Assembly (NCBI GenBank): GCA_007922225.1
Contig: ML679961.1
Coordinates: 11,171,762-11,235,761, forward strand
Source: Emydura subglobosa
Lineage: Eukaryota; Chordata; Testudines; Chelidae
Reading direction: 5' to 3'
DNA: 64,000 bases
The position numbers were made by a program, and so were the translations under genes. This document shows, piece by piece, positions 11,775-21,879 of the stretch; within the stretch, counting starts at the first letter, position 1; each line of letters begins with the position of its first letter. Below the pieces are notes generated by a model. That model had not been told where the DNA came from and searched no databases. It was given only the letters and a program-made list of their open reading frames with translations.

Positions 11775-12030
11775 TACCCCATCTCTTTCCCAAAGGCCCC
11801 ACCCCCTGCCCCGCCTCTTCCCCCAAAGCCCCACCCTGCCCCGCCTCTTCNNNNNNNNNNCCCTGCCCCGCCTCTTCCCCCAAAGCCCCACCCTGCCCCG
11901 CCTCTTCCCCCAAGGCCCCGCCCCTGCCCCGCCTCTTCTCCTTGAGGCCCCGCCCCTGTTCCACCTTTTCCCCCCTGAGGCCCCTCCCCTGCTCCGCCTC
12001 TTCCCTCAAGACCCAGCTCTCTGCTCACTG
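11775..12030. repeat. Minisatellite, unit about 26-33 bp
   Basis: Roughly eight or nine diverging units built on CTGCCCCGCCTCTTCCCCC plus a purine-tipped AAAGCCCCAC part. The first units are near identical and later ones drift (CTCCTTGAGG, CCCTGAGG). The 10-N run lies inside the array, so the true copy number is unknown. Confidence 0.85.
11851..11860. other. Assembly gap (10 N)
   Basis: Ten Ns inside the tandem array. The fixed length suggests a placeholder rather than a measured gap, as expected where near-identical units collapse in assembly. Confidence 0.95.
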
Positions 12031-12299
12031 CTCTTCCCCTCCCCCTCCCTTGTCGATCCTCTCCACCTCGCTCCCCTCCTCCCAGCTAGGCTGGCTCTGC
12101 TCCAGGACTAAGATAGGAGCTGCAGCCTGACACCGGAGCCTGCCTGCCTGCCTGCCCACAAGATACAGGTTGGAGGCAGCTCCAGCGGAGCCGGGACGGG
12201 TGCGGGTTGATGACCTGGCACCTCCCTCCCACCCGTGATAACTGGACTTTTGGTTAACCCAGACTTTCCATTCAAACACTGGACACATGGTAACCCTAG

Positions 12300-12866
12300 C
12301 TACATCCAAGGGGACAAAGGTGCTTGTTGGAAAACGTTTTGAATGAGCAATCAAGATGGGCAGCATTTGCGGAAGGAAGATGGAGGCTGGTATAATACAT
12401 GACAGCCAGGGCTCAGACAGGCTGCGAAGGTCCTTAGCAAGGAAGATGAGCAGCTTATGTTTGATGCATCAGAGCAGGAGAAGCCGATGGAGGGCTGACG
12501 TGATCAAAGCGACAAGCCAGAAAAATGCTCTTTGCAGCAGTGTTTGAATGGATATAAGTGGGGCAAGAAGGGATCTGTCAAGACTCCCCCTCCTTAGCTT
12601 TAATTAAAGTATCTTTCGTTTTAGCCACAGAAGAGGTGAATGCTCCACTGAACAGCAGCCACCCGTAGATTTTCTTATTCAGTCACTCTAGCCAGACATA
12701 CTCCTGCGTGAAGAGCAGTAAGATTGACGAACTCTAACTCCAGACGCTGCCTCTGTGACCAAACATAACTGAGCTCTGCGGTGCAGGGCGCTGCTTGCGT
12801 TAGTAGAATGGAGAGTTTCTGTCCCACGGCACTGTATCTTTCCATCTACTTTTTTCTACTTTTCAG
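12300..12866. other. Unassigned flank of exon candidate
   Basis: No named repeat. The DNA before 12867 ends in a strong pyrimidine tract. Nothing else is supported. Confidence 0.4.
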
Positions 12867-12966
12867 TACCTCCTTTTCCTATAAAACAGTGCAAGAGCAG
12901 GTCTACAACTTAAAACGCTTCAGGGAAGACACGACGTATTCCGGCAGCAGGGCTTCTCCCACTGGG
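12867..12966 (+). CDS. Weak exon candidate, unidentified
   Basis: A strong acceptor-like tract (TTTTTTCTACTTTTCAG, ending 12866) precedes 100 bases open in one frame, followed by a near-consensus donor GGG|GTAAGT (GT at 12967-12968). The peptide reads TSFSYKTVQEQVYNLKRFRE at its start. Entry is phase 2 and exit phase 0, so it could follow the exon at 7517-7766 but would not itself join 61233. Alternatively an upstream ATG at 12809 gives a hydrophobic leader-like start running through the acceptor. A Harbinger-type fragment begins a few bases downstream, so it may be a lncRNA exon or chance. Confidence 0.22.
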
Positions 12967-12984
12967 GTAAGTTCTCCACCTCTT

Positions 12985-13210
12985 CGAGACGCAGTAGCTG
13001 TGTCGAAGGGAGAATCCCCCTGTTGACCTAGCACTGTTTGCACTCGGGGTGAGGTTGATTCAACTGCATCGCTCAGAGGTGTGGATTTTTCACACCCTTG
13101 AGTGATGTCATTACCCCCGCCTAATTTCCTATTGTAGACAGCGCTAGGTCAACGGAAGAATTCTCCCAGCAACATAGCTACTGCCCCTCGGAGAGGTGGA
13201 GTACTTCCAG
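12985..13210. mobile_element. Harbinger-type MITE fragment
   Basis: The text (TTGACCTAGCACTG, GCATCGCTCAGAGGTGTGG, TTTCACACCC, TTGTAGACAGCGCTAGG) matches the middle of the Harbinger-like MITE also at 34135-34402. Both tips are missing or decayed. No reading frame. Confidence 0.6.
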
Positions 13211-13329
13211 ATACGAAAACATAGTAAAGCAATACCGAGTTATTGCTATGATCTGGGGTCTGGAACACCTGCCTTATTCTGAGACACTAAAGAAGCACCT
13301 GCCTACGGCAGGGTTACCTGCCCTTTACT

Positions 13330-13475
13330 CTGAAACAGCTAGTGCTGGCCGCTGCCAGAGACAGGATTAGATGGACCTTTTGAGCCATTCTGTGTTTTGT
13401 TCTGTGTCCTGGCCCATGACTGGGGCTCCGTGGCATTATGGTAACATAAATACATAAATTAATAAGAATAATAAT
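13330..13475 (+). mobile_element. CR1/SINE tail remnants
   Basis: The piece GCTGCCAGAGACAGGATTAG followed by ATGGACCTTTTGAGCC resembles a CR1 3' end. It is joined to a SINE tail (CTGGCCCATGACTGGGGC then GGTAACATAAATACATAA). Both are short and degraded. Confidence 0.45.
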
Positions 13476-13873
13476 TCCTATGGTCCAAGTTTAGAGCCAT
13501 CAGGCCAGGTCCTGGCCCCTGCTCTGGCTGTTTCACGCATCTCCCGTGGCACAATGCAGCCAGAAAGCTGGCAGATCTACCACATCAAGGGGTGGCTTAG
13601 AGCCACCCCAGCAACTTCTATACCTCTCCTCTCCTGCCCTCAGCACAAGGACTTGTCCCAGAGAAGGAGGTGTGGCTGGGCACTTCTATGCCCTTCGTGA
13701 TGACCCCAGCTGCCAGAAATATTCACAGGGCCATTGGCAGCCAGCACGAAGTAGAGCAGCCCTGAGACAGCTCGGTTTTTTGCAAAAGGACCAAGGTAGC
13801 AGCCAGCCGGGCCCAGGATCAGGGAAAGGGGTGTGTACAGATGTGTTAACGCCACCTTTGCGCTCTCATGCAC
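13476..13873. other. Unassigned
   Basis: GC-rich, with no repeat confidently named. The 113-codon frame at 13546-13887 is probably compositional. Confidence 0.35.
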
Positions 13874-14271
13874 CAGGGCTGGATTAACTCTCCTGTGGGC
13901 CCAAGGCTATTAGATTTTGTCGGGCCCCTGTATACGAGTCTTTTTCCTAATTTAAAACAAAATGATCACAATTATGGCATCGAGGCTATTAACGCTCCAC
14001 TAAACTTGCCTTTTAATTAACATAAAGCCGTTCTGGGGTTACATTTCAGTCTTAAAACATGTCAGGGTTCAGCAGCCTATGGCACGCGTGCCCAGTGTAG
14101 CACACGGGATGATTTTGAGCAGCACTCACGCTGGGCCCACGTCACGTGGGAGGAGGGGGAGGAAGACCTGGCACGCCACATCCGAAAGGTTACCAACCCC
14201 TATTTTTGCAGCCCCCCCAGCCCGAGGCCCTGGGCTGCAGCCCCTAAAGCCCCTGCGTTAATCCAGCCCTG
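13874..14271. mobile_element. TIR MITE (outer element)
   Basis: It has a perfect 15-bp terminal inverted repeat: CAGGGCTGGATTAAC at 13874-13888 and its complement GTTAATCCAGCCCTG at 14257-14271. The interior has TTAATTAACATAAAGCC and CCCTGGGCTGCAGCCCC. It is non-coding. A second MITE sits within it at 14063-14202, so this one is the older. Confidence 0.8.
14063..14202. mobile_element. hAT-like MITE nested in the outer MITE
   Basis: It starts CAGGGTTCAGCAGCCTATGG and ends AAAGGTTACCAACCCC, close to the hAT-type end CAGGGGTTGGCAACC and its complement. GGCACGCGTGCCCAGTG follows the left end. It interrupts the outer MITE. The expected 8-bp duplication is not clear. Confidence 0.6.
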
Positions 14272-15608
14272 CGCACCACGCTCTGCAGAATACTGCACAT
14301 CAGCTCAGGCTCTGTGCCTGATTTGGTCAAGTGGCGTGAAGGTCAAATTCTGACTTCATTTACAGTGGGCACCCGTGAAAAGTTGCCATTTATCTTTCTA
14401 CAGTTAACTGAAGTATTTGCAGAATCCCCCACTCTGAGTATCGGGTCTCCTGCTAATATCATAAATACCTTACGTAACAGGAAAGAGGAACATGACCGCA
14501 TGTTAAGGGTGCCTAAGACACCAGAGTAAATCCAGAGCAAACCCGCTGAAATTCAGCTGCAATGAACTATAGATTCACAGCAGTGTAACTCACACCAGAA
14601 CTGGGCCTGCGTCCACACTGTATTAAAGGTAAGTTATGCCTGTAACCATGAAACTCAAAACTGACTCTCCAGTTGAAAAACCAGCCTATCTGTGTAAAGA
14701 GCTTGCTACAAATTAAAAGCTTGCTACAATACGAGCACTGAGCTGAAGCGTATTTTCTACTGTGGAATATCCAGTGCCCACAGTCTTACGGGGAATGTGT
14801 GCACTACATTATTCACTAACCTAGAAACAGACAACCTTTTCAGACACTTCTGCAGAAAGCAAGTTGCCTCAGGTAACCGGCAAATACTACTCGCTCCAGC
14901 TCGCTCCTATGTCCTTTATAGTTCTCCATTGCTCCCTTGCTCACACAACCGACGGTCCAGCGACTGGACAACTGTGCTTTAAAAGAGTGGGCTGAAATGA
15001 ATTTCTCAGCTGACAAACTTTGTTTATCTAAAATACCACTGGGACTTCAAATAGGGAGGGACACACACAATGTTACCAAGTTCAAATTTTCAGTGTTTGT
15101 GTCTATATAGATGTCTGTCTTTAAAAAAAAAAAAAAGCCTCTCATTTGTAAGTATTATTTAACACTGGAGCAAATCTGTGCCTGAACTTCCCATTTAAAG
15201 CCATAGAGAGAGACTATCACAGAACAGACGTCACTTTGGCATAAGAAATCAGAGAAAACACTAGCAAAGATTCAGATCGCAAAGGCTCAAAACCAACAAT
15301 TGACTTTGAAATGTGGCAATCAAAGCTCATTAATAAGTGAATAAATCTTAGAGTTTTAGATAAGGAACAACCTCCCACCCCCAAAAAATCCATGTCTTTT
15401 CCCTCTAACTTTACTCACTGGGTGTTTGCAGGAGGACGGAAATACTGTAACAAACTGAGGAGAAGCAAAGACAGATTTTGATGAAAAATAAAGAGTATCT
15501 TTTTAAGATCTGAGACACGATATGCATAAGAAATTGAGCTCTGATACTCAGCACTACCTGTTCAGAACTCAGCCTGCTTACTATTAATGAAAGAGAAATC
15601 ATTGGAGT
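14272..15608. other. Mostly unassigned
   Basis: 14530-14615 resembles the amniote dispersed repeat with TGTAACTCACACCAG and GAACTGGGCC. There is a 14-base A run at 15123-15136. No gene. Confidence 0.4.
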
Positions 15609-15868
15609 GTGAGGGTGGTCTTTCGGGCCTGGGATTCAGGTGATTTCTGGTCATTTCCCACCTCTGCCACAGACATCACCTGTGACCTTGCACAAGTCAC
15701 TTAACCTCTCTGTTCCCCAATCTCCTCCCTATAAAAGGGGGATGATCATATTTTTCTTTCTCCCACATTTTATCAGGCTTGTCCATTTGAACAGTAAAAT
15801 CTTAAAGGGAGGGACTGTCTCGTACACACAACATGCATGTACAGCGCCTAGCACAGTGGGGTTCTCAT
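15609..15868 (+). mobile_element. MIR-like SINE, plus
   Basis: In order: GGCCTGGGATTCAGGTGA, CTCTGCCACAGACATCACC, TTGCACAAGTCACTTAACC, CAATCTCCTCCCTATAAAAG, then the tail with TGTACAGCGCCTAGCACAG. It is one of the better preserved MIR-like copies here; the 3' end is worn. Confidence 0.7.
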
Positions 15869-16855
15869 TTCAGTTGTTACAACACTCCAGTATCTCAGGC
15901 TTTGATCTTGTAGATCTAAGCAGCATTGAGGTTAGTCAGTAACTGAATTGGAACCACCACTGCTGCCCTACTTAGCAGCCCATTTGGCCTCTGGACTCCT
16001 AGATGGTCTTTTTTTCCTCTATCAAAAGTCTTTGAGCTGGCCATTTCAATAGACACTCAACTCTGGAAACAGCCCAGTCAACTGAAATGTTGTTAGCAGC
16101 AGTGGTGGGCAAAAGCAAGAAGCACAGAAGCCAGAGTTGGAATGCTCTCAAGTTAAGCCTGTGATCACAAAGCTAAACTGCAAACCGATCAAGGCCCCCA
16201 ATTAGGCTTCATAAATGCAAGTCAAATGGAAAGGTGCCCCGCTGCCTCCGAAGGCTTGTACTGCACGGCAGCCAGAGGAGGGAGGAATGCAGCTGATGCC
16301 GTGTGTCTCTATTGAAGCCAGGCCACGCAGGGCTGGCAGCACTCTGCACACAAGGGAACTTCAAAGGAAAGTGTCCTCCTCACTAACGCCCTTCTGAGAC
16401 AGCTGGGGCTGTGTCACTCCTCCTATGCGGTTCCTAGAAAAAGGAAGTAAAATATCAGAGACCAACCCTCCCTCTGAGCCCAAACCAATTTCCATTGAGG
16501 TATATGGTGGGGGGAGGCCCGGAATGGGACCCTGTTTGAAGACAATGATTGGACACTAAGGGAGGTTCATAGATTAGGAAAAAAGAAACAAACAGAGGCT
16601 GGATACAGCTCTGCTGCTGAAAACTCCAGTTTGTCTTCCATTCTGCTTGGATTACGAGAGTTACACTTAGAGTGCAGATTCCTCAGGACAGGGACCTCTG
16701 GTTGGAAACACATCTGTGTACTTGTAGTGCTACAGAAATAAATAAATACATCTTTTTCCAAAATAATTTAAACCGGTGGGGATGGTTATTGACTCTCTAT
16801 CTTTTTCCTTTTACTCTTTGTTTTGTTTTTTTACTGAATTTAAGAGCAGAGAGGA
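15869..16855. other. Unassigned, weak SINE tail near 16700
   Basis: Around 16680-16760 the words AGGACAGGGACCTCTGG and TAGTGCTACAGAAATAAA recall a SINE tail. No gene. Purine-rich patches only. Confidence 0.35.
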
Positions 16856-17335
16856 CTCAGCTTGGACAGCTTGTTCCTGGTGCCTTATTTGAAAACATAC
16901 CAAGAGGTGCAGAAGAGTGTTAAGATCCTGTATTGTCAATATTTACAAGTCAACCATTTTACGGTGAAATCTGGATATGACGCAGCTCTGTCTAGACCTT
17001 TAGCCACACTGGAGAAGTTGACCCAGGAGCAAGCTGGAACAAAAGGTTTCATTTCTAAGATATGTACAATTTTGATTGAAAAAGATGCTGACAAGAAAAC
17101 AAATCAGATAAAAAGATGGGAGAGGGATTTGGACAAAGAAATTGATCTGGATGAGCAGGTCTCTGTCTGGGAAAGGAAACACACATCTTCGATTTGTGTA
17201 GCTCAGAAAGAAACTTTTCATAAAATGACGGTACAGATGGCATTTGCCTCGTTAAGATCCATCACATTTTTGTTACTAGGGAGGTGCTCTTTTGTGGAGG
17301 TTGCAGGAGAAAGGGAACATTGTGTCTAGAAATTA
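16856..17335 (+). pseudogene. L1-like LINE ORF2 C-terminal fragment
   Basis: The frame at 16862-17329 (155 residues) has the order seen at the C-terminal side of L1 reverse transcriptases: a KGFISKIYGLL-like piece (here TKGFISKICTILIEK), a WERDLDKEIDL segment, and a QKETFHKM segment. Near 17291-17323 a second frame reads CGGCRRKGTLC, matching the Cys-containing CWRGCGxxGT motif, so there is a frameshift between the two. The copy lacks the RT core and endonuclease, so it is a dead 5'-truncated LINE. L1-like elements exist in reptiles but are much rarer than CR1. No poly-A tail is obvious. Confidence 0.6.
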
Positions 17336-18400
17336 GACTGGAGAGAAAATTATTAATTAGATTAATTTTATGACCAAATGGCGGCTTCTTGGAGAGCCCC
17401 TGACCTGCTTCCTTAATGCTCTGGTAAAGGATCTACATTTTAACTAGGATAGCAATTTTTTTTGTATTGTTAGCTGCTAGACTCTGTATTGGAAACATGT
17501 GACACCCCTCCACCCCCACCCTCCTATGGAAGGGTGGTATAGTAAAATGTGGATTGTCCTTGTAATGCAAAAGCCTTCTACCTACACAAGAGAAGCACAA
17601 AACGTGGCTAGGTATTCAGAAATGTGGTCATCCTTCCTAGTGAACTCAGAGGAGGAGGGCTTCCCATTCAGCAAGCCGGAATCATTAGTCAGGTTCTTTG
17701 ATTATTAACCTGATCCTGAACAAGTAATGTACAATGTAGTGTCTTAACATTAAATTTTGCCTTAATAAAAAAGTTTTTTTTTTAAATGATGCTGAAATAC
17801 TAGTACACTACTTTTAAAACATGACTTCAGAACGTATGTATTTTATCTGGTTAATAATGGAGCAAATCCTGAATCTTTATTCAGTTTTTACATCATGACA
17901 TGAATAAGGACTTCAGAATTTGACCCAATAATATACATGAAGATACTCCAAGTAATGGGTTATGATGTAATAATTCACACCTTCTCTGAGTTGTTAGGCA
18001 CAGAGCCTGCGCCCATTGCAAGGCATAAATTACTATACTATAACTCTCACTTTGCTGGTTCTTCTTGCTTAATACTGTGCCTGATATTCCATATACCATC
18101 CGTACAAAAAGCACTGGAATCATCATCTCTTCTGCCCACAGAAACTCTAAAGTTTAAATATATTGAAACATAATGAATAACCATTGAAATTAAATATATT
18201 TAATACAAGTATCTAAGACAACAAAACCCATCTAGTTTTAAGAACCCATCTGAAAACATAAGCCCAGATTTATTCCTGCCCCAAGATCTGCTCAGCACAG
18301 GAAGTGGAAAGCCATCCGGGAGCTAGTTACAACTCCACAATTTGCAAGCTGTAGCCGATCCAGCCCTAGCCCCAACCAGGCATAAGTTACAGCAGCCAAG
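17336..18400. other. Unassigned AT-rich DNA
   Basis: No recognised element. Contains T/A runs (17457-17465, 17772-17784). No exon signals I would defend. Confidence 0.4.
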
Positions 18401-19381
18401 GCCCTGTCTACAGTAGAAAGTGTTGTTGGCACAAGTTACAGCAACCATCAAGAAGCGCTGCAATGACAACGCTTGTGCCTCTCCACAAAGCACTCGTATC
18501 ACAAAAGCACGTCCACAATTGGTGCAAATGGTCCACAGCATGTAAGCAAATGACCCAGCCCCCTGCTCCGCATCATCCTCCACCTCGACCTTCTTGTCCA
18601 TGACTTCTTCACTGAGGTTGAGTCCGGTGTCCGCTACCTCTGGGCCCATAGAGTTATCCATGTGTCTCTTGGCGGTGGAGATGGGGTTGCTGCTGAGGAT
18701 GGCTTCCAGCTCCTTATAGAAGGGGCAGGCCTTTGGTTCTGCACCAGAGCAACGGTTCGACTCTCTAGCCTTTTGGTACCCCTGCCGCAGCTCCTTGATT
18801 TTCACACGGCACTGCAACGTGTCCCATTCATAGCCCTTCTCTGCCATTAAACTAGAAATTTGACCATACATATCCAAGTTCCTTCATCTGGAGCGGAGCT
18901 GGAACTGCACAGCCTCCTCGTCCCAAATGCTGATCAGCTCCAGAAGTTCTGGTGTGCTCCAAGCAGCAGAGCGTTTGGTGCGAGGAGCTGACGTGGTCAG
19001 CTGGGAAGATGAGATGTGTGAACTCTCCGCGCTGAACAAGCAGGAAGTGGAATTTCAAAAATTCCTGGGACTTTAAAGGGAGAGGGGCAGACGGCTGCAG
19101 CATAGCAGAGTTCAAACTGATGGCCAGAGCAGTCAGGGTGGACATTGTGGGACACTTCCTGGAGGCCATTTACCATGACATAACCAAGCATGACGCTTTG
19201 CTTTGCTGATAAACGTTTGGTGCAAAAAGCTCTGTGCCTCTCGTCAAGGTGGTTTTATTTTGGTGCAAAAACAGAGGAGTTGCGTTGGCGGGGGGCAGGG
19301 GTGATTGTGGTGTGTACACCACTACGGTTTTAGCGCAAAAAGCTGGCTTTGGTTAACAAAAGTCTGAAGTGTAGACTAGGC
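18401..19381 (-). mobile_element. Harbinger-type element carrying a MYB/SANT gene
   Basis: The ends GCCCTGTCTACA (18401-18412) and TGTAGACTAGGC (19370-19381) are imperfect inverted repeats (10 of 12) of the type with GTCTACA near the tip. On the minus strand the interior carries a degraded MYB/SANT-like protein gene (next entry). No DDE transposase frame is visible. Harbinger elements usually encode both proteins, so this is either a deletion derivative or a mobilised MYB-only unit. No clear 3-bp TSD. Confidence 0.65.
18540..18990 (-). pseudogene. MYB/SANT-like DNA-binding protein, broken
   Basis: Translation of the minus strand gives KRSAAWSTPELLELISIWDE, then QFQLRSR, a TGA stop at 18886-18884, and then RNLDMYGQISSLMAEKGYEW followed by LQCRVKIKELRQGYQKARES and CPFYKELEAIL. 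This is a trihelix/MYB-SANT-like DNA-binding domain of the type in MSANTD-like and Harbinger-associated proteins, with the tryptophans of a SANT fold. The stop replaces a codon in the run between QLRSR and RNLD and would fit decay of CGA to TGA. After the domain come an acidic stretch (EVEDDAEQG) and unrelated tail. The upstream frame has no ATG before another stop. The gene belongs to the surrounding transposon and is not a host gene. Confidence 0.75.
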
Positions 19382-19441
19382 TGCTCAGTGGCTGCTCCAG
19401 TTTATGCCAGCTGGCTATGGTCGCTAAAGGCTACTCCTGCT

Positions 19442-20039
19442 GGAATTCTGTGCCACTGCGCAATGCAGAATTTGCGCAGAATTAATGTTCCCTGCAGAAT
19501 TTGATTTTTTCATGCAGAATATGTAATTTCCACCAAAATGCTTCCTGTTTCCGGTTTTGCACATTTCAAATATAAAGTAGAACCCCATTTATCTCAGTCT
19601 CCTTTACCCAGCTCTCTGGATTAACCAAACCACAGGGCTGACAACGGCTGGGGCTCCGGCTATCAGCCCCGCCATGCACAGGGTTGACATCAGGAGCCCC
19701 GCCACTCATTCTCCAGTTCACCTGATCTGGCCCTGGTCTAAATTAGATCAGATAATCAGGGTTACACTGTATTTAATTTCACTGAAACAGAAGATAACTG
19801 TCAAGAGACTTCAAGTTCTGTATTACTATGCTTAGTAAGGACTCTATTTGTCAAAAAACATTTCCTGAATCTTTTTTGTTGATCTGTATTGTTACAAACA
19901 TAGTTGCTGACAGGTATTTTGAAATAAATTACCAAAATAATTGAAACTGGCGTGACTATATTGTGTTATTTTGACAAACAAAATATGCAGAATTGTGCAG
20001 AATTTTTAATTTTTTGGCACAGAATTCCCCCCAGGAGTA
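19442..20039. mobile_element. hAT-like MITE with 8-bp duplication
   Basis: The ends are TACTCCTGCTGGAATTCTG and its near complement AGAATTCCCCCCAGGAGTA, a long imperfect inverted repeat. The flanks CTAAAGGC (19434-19441) and CTAAAGGT (20040-20047) are a target duplication of 8 bp with one mismatch, the length expected for hAT. The interior is AT-rich, with repeated GCAGAATT words. It carries no gene. Confidence 0.8.
19575..19769. mobile_element. pogo/Tigger-like MITE nested in the hAT-like MITE
   Basis: The ends AAGTAGAACCCCATTTATC and, on the complement, CAGTGTAACCCTGATTATC are an imperfect inverted repeat, and TA dinucleotides flank both sides (19573-19574 and 19770-19771). That fits pogo/Tc1-mariner-type insertion at TA. 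It is about 195 bp, non-coding. Confidence 0.6.
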
Positions 20040-20047
20040 CTAAAGGT

Positions 20048-21879
20048 GCATACCCCAGCTGCAAATTAAAAGAACAGAGCTGCACTCCACCCCAGTCAGG
20101 ACCTGTTCTCTCCTCTCCTCCCCGTCACAACTCCCACACCTACATGGCTGGCCGGGATTGATAAAGAAGGCACTCCAGCTAGATACTGTTTAGACCAATT
20201 GAGAATTTCTCCCCCACCAAGGAAATTCTCAGTTAGGCTAGATTCTGGGCCTTTTGGAATATGAAGGGGCTACAACTGGGGGAGGGAATCTGGCTGTAGC
20301 CTTCTGATTAATGTAGTTGTTTTCTACTGTCAGGCTAAAACTCTGCAAGATACAAATACTATAAAGAAATTCCATGCAAGGTCCACTGTTTCCACAGGAA
20401 CACAATACAGAGGATATTCATGGTCACCCCAACATAGGCACACTACGAGAAAAGAGGGAACCTGCATAACTTGCCGGGGAAAATATATTTTGAATTACAA
20501 TGAAAAACAGAAGAAATTTGTATGACGTTTTAGCCAAGTTTGCTCCTCATTTCTCAGCCAGCTATATTCATGAGTGCCAAGAAAGGAACCCGGTAGTCGT
20601 GCCATTTGCATTTGCACCCCCAAAGGTGTGTAGGTTGGTTGTGCTAGAGGGAGCAGTGGTTGAGGAGTTAAACAGCTTAGACTGTCAGTGTTAAGGAAGC
20701 AGCACGTCTAAAAGCCACGGGGCCTCCAATTTTCAATCATGGCCTAGAAGCTCACAGCGCAACCCAGGAGACACTTCAAAGATGGGCTGGCTGCGCTCTG
20801 GGCCAGTGCTCTGGTGCCAGTTAGAGCAGCCTAAAGACTGCTCTAAATTATATCCGCTGCCAACAGGGTCTTCATGACAGGGGAGAATTGCTGGGATTCA
20901 GGGAAATTCCTGGCCACAACCCTGTGAAAGAGACGGCAGGGCAGCTGCTATGCCAGCTCTACAGGCAATGTCATAACAGCTCTAAATTAATTCAGTGAAC
21001 AACAAATTTGGAGTCCATGCTAGTTCTAAAACTAGGAAGTAATAAATAAATAGTTCTCATGAAGCACCCTGAAAACATGCCCTCTGGAGTCTAGTTCTTT
21101 ATGCAAGCCAGTGGGTGAGTTGCTAAGGTGCAAAGAAACACAGCAGTTGTCATTGTTTGCACAATGGCAAATGGTGTAACAGGATTTATGTCAGCCCAGT
21201 GCTTTCCAGTACCTACAGGCTGCCTTCAGGGAAGGGTTTTTGCAAGCAGTGGCTAGGACTAAGTGAATGATACAGAGCTGTACGATCTAGCTGTTAGAGC
21301 GAATGAATGTGAGTGAGGAGACCTGGGTTTCCTACCCAGCTCTGCGACCTTAGCAGAGTCACATGGGGCAGATCCCCAGCTCCATGGAGCTACGACTGTT
21401 ACACCAGCTGGGGAGCTGCTGCCAGGTGTGCTGAGCAATTTTAGGTGCCTACGTGGGGGCTGAGCTCTTTTGGAAATCTGGTCCTCATTGCAGGTGCTGA
21501 GTAGTAAAAATCTAGCCCATAATGGTCTGTGTCTCAGTTAACCCCTCTAGCCTGCAGGGGTGTGCAGGGCTAGTTAGTTAAAAGTGAAGCTGTGACCCAT
21601 CCATGCCTAGAGTAGCCACCTGAAAATGCCAAGGTCAGGGAAGGTTGCAAAAGGAAAGCAGATTCTTCTAGCACTGGTGGGTGACACTGAAGTCAGACTC
21701 CCCAACAAACCACAAACAGTGCTTCTGATTCCCCACACTGTCATCAAGAAGCTAGAACAAAATATACACAGCCCCCCCTTTACTGCATTTCAGTCTCTGG
21801 CTCCCAATCAGCCACTAGATCCAGTAAGGAAATAAGTTATTTAAAACTCTATGCTCTTTACCAAAAAGGTTCTCCTGAA
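20048..21879. other. Mostly unassigned, SINE head at 21285-21350
   Basis: The stretch 21285-21350 (CTAGCTGTTAGAGCG to GAGACCTGGGTTTCC) looks like a decayed tRNA/MIR SINE head. 20750-20880 contains GTTAGAGCAGCCTAAAGAC, words also seen near 41470 and 60760, so a low-copy dispersed repeat. No gene. Confidence 0.4.

Larger units (their letters stand above)
11732..12299. mobile_element. GC-rich TIR element
   Basis: It begins CTAGGGTTGCTAAC and ends GGTAACCCTAG, a short inverted repeat. The last 60 bp (ACTTTTGGTTAACCCAGAC, ACACTGGACACATGG) match the right end of a repeat class common in turtles. The inside is a pyrimidine-rich minisatellite. Long frames on both strands (up to 171 codons) arise from the repeat and are not genes. 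Confidence 0.6.

Noticed and set aside
11615..12130. 171-codon frame rich in proline
   Set aside because: Produced by translation of the minisatellite and includes the N run.
18323..18877. 184-codon minus frame as an intact host gene
   Set aside because: Only the first part is a MYB/SANT domain. It lacks its N-terminal half because of a stop, sits inside transposon ends, and its tail is not related. Kept as a transposon pseudogene.
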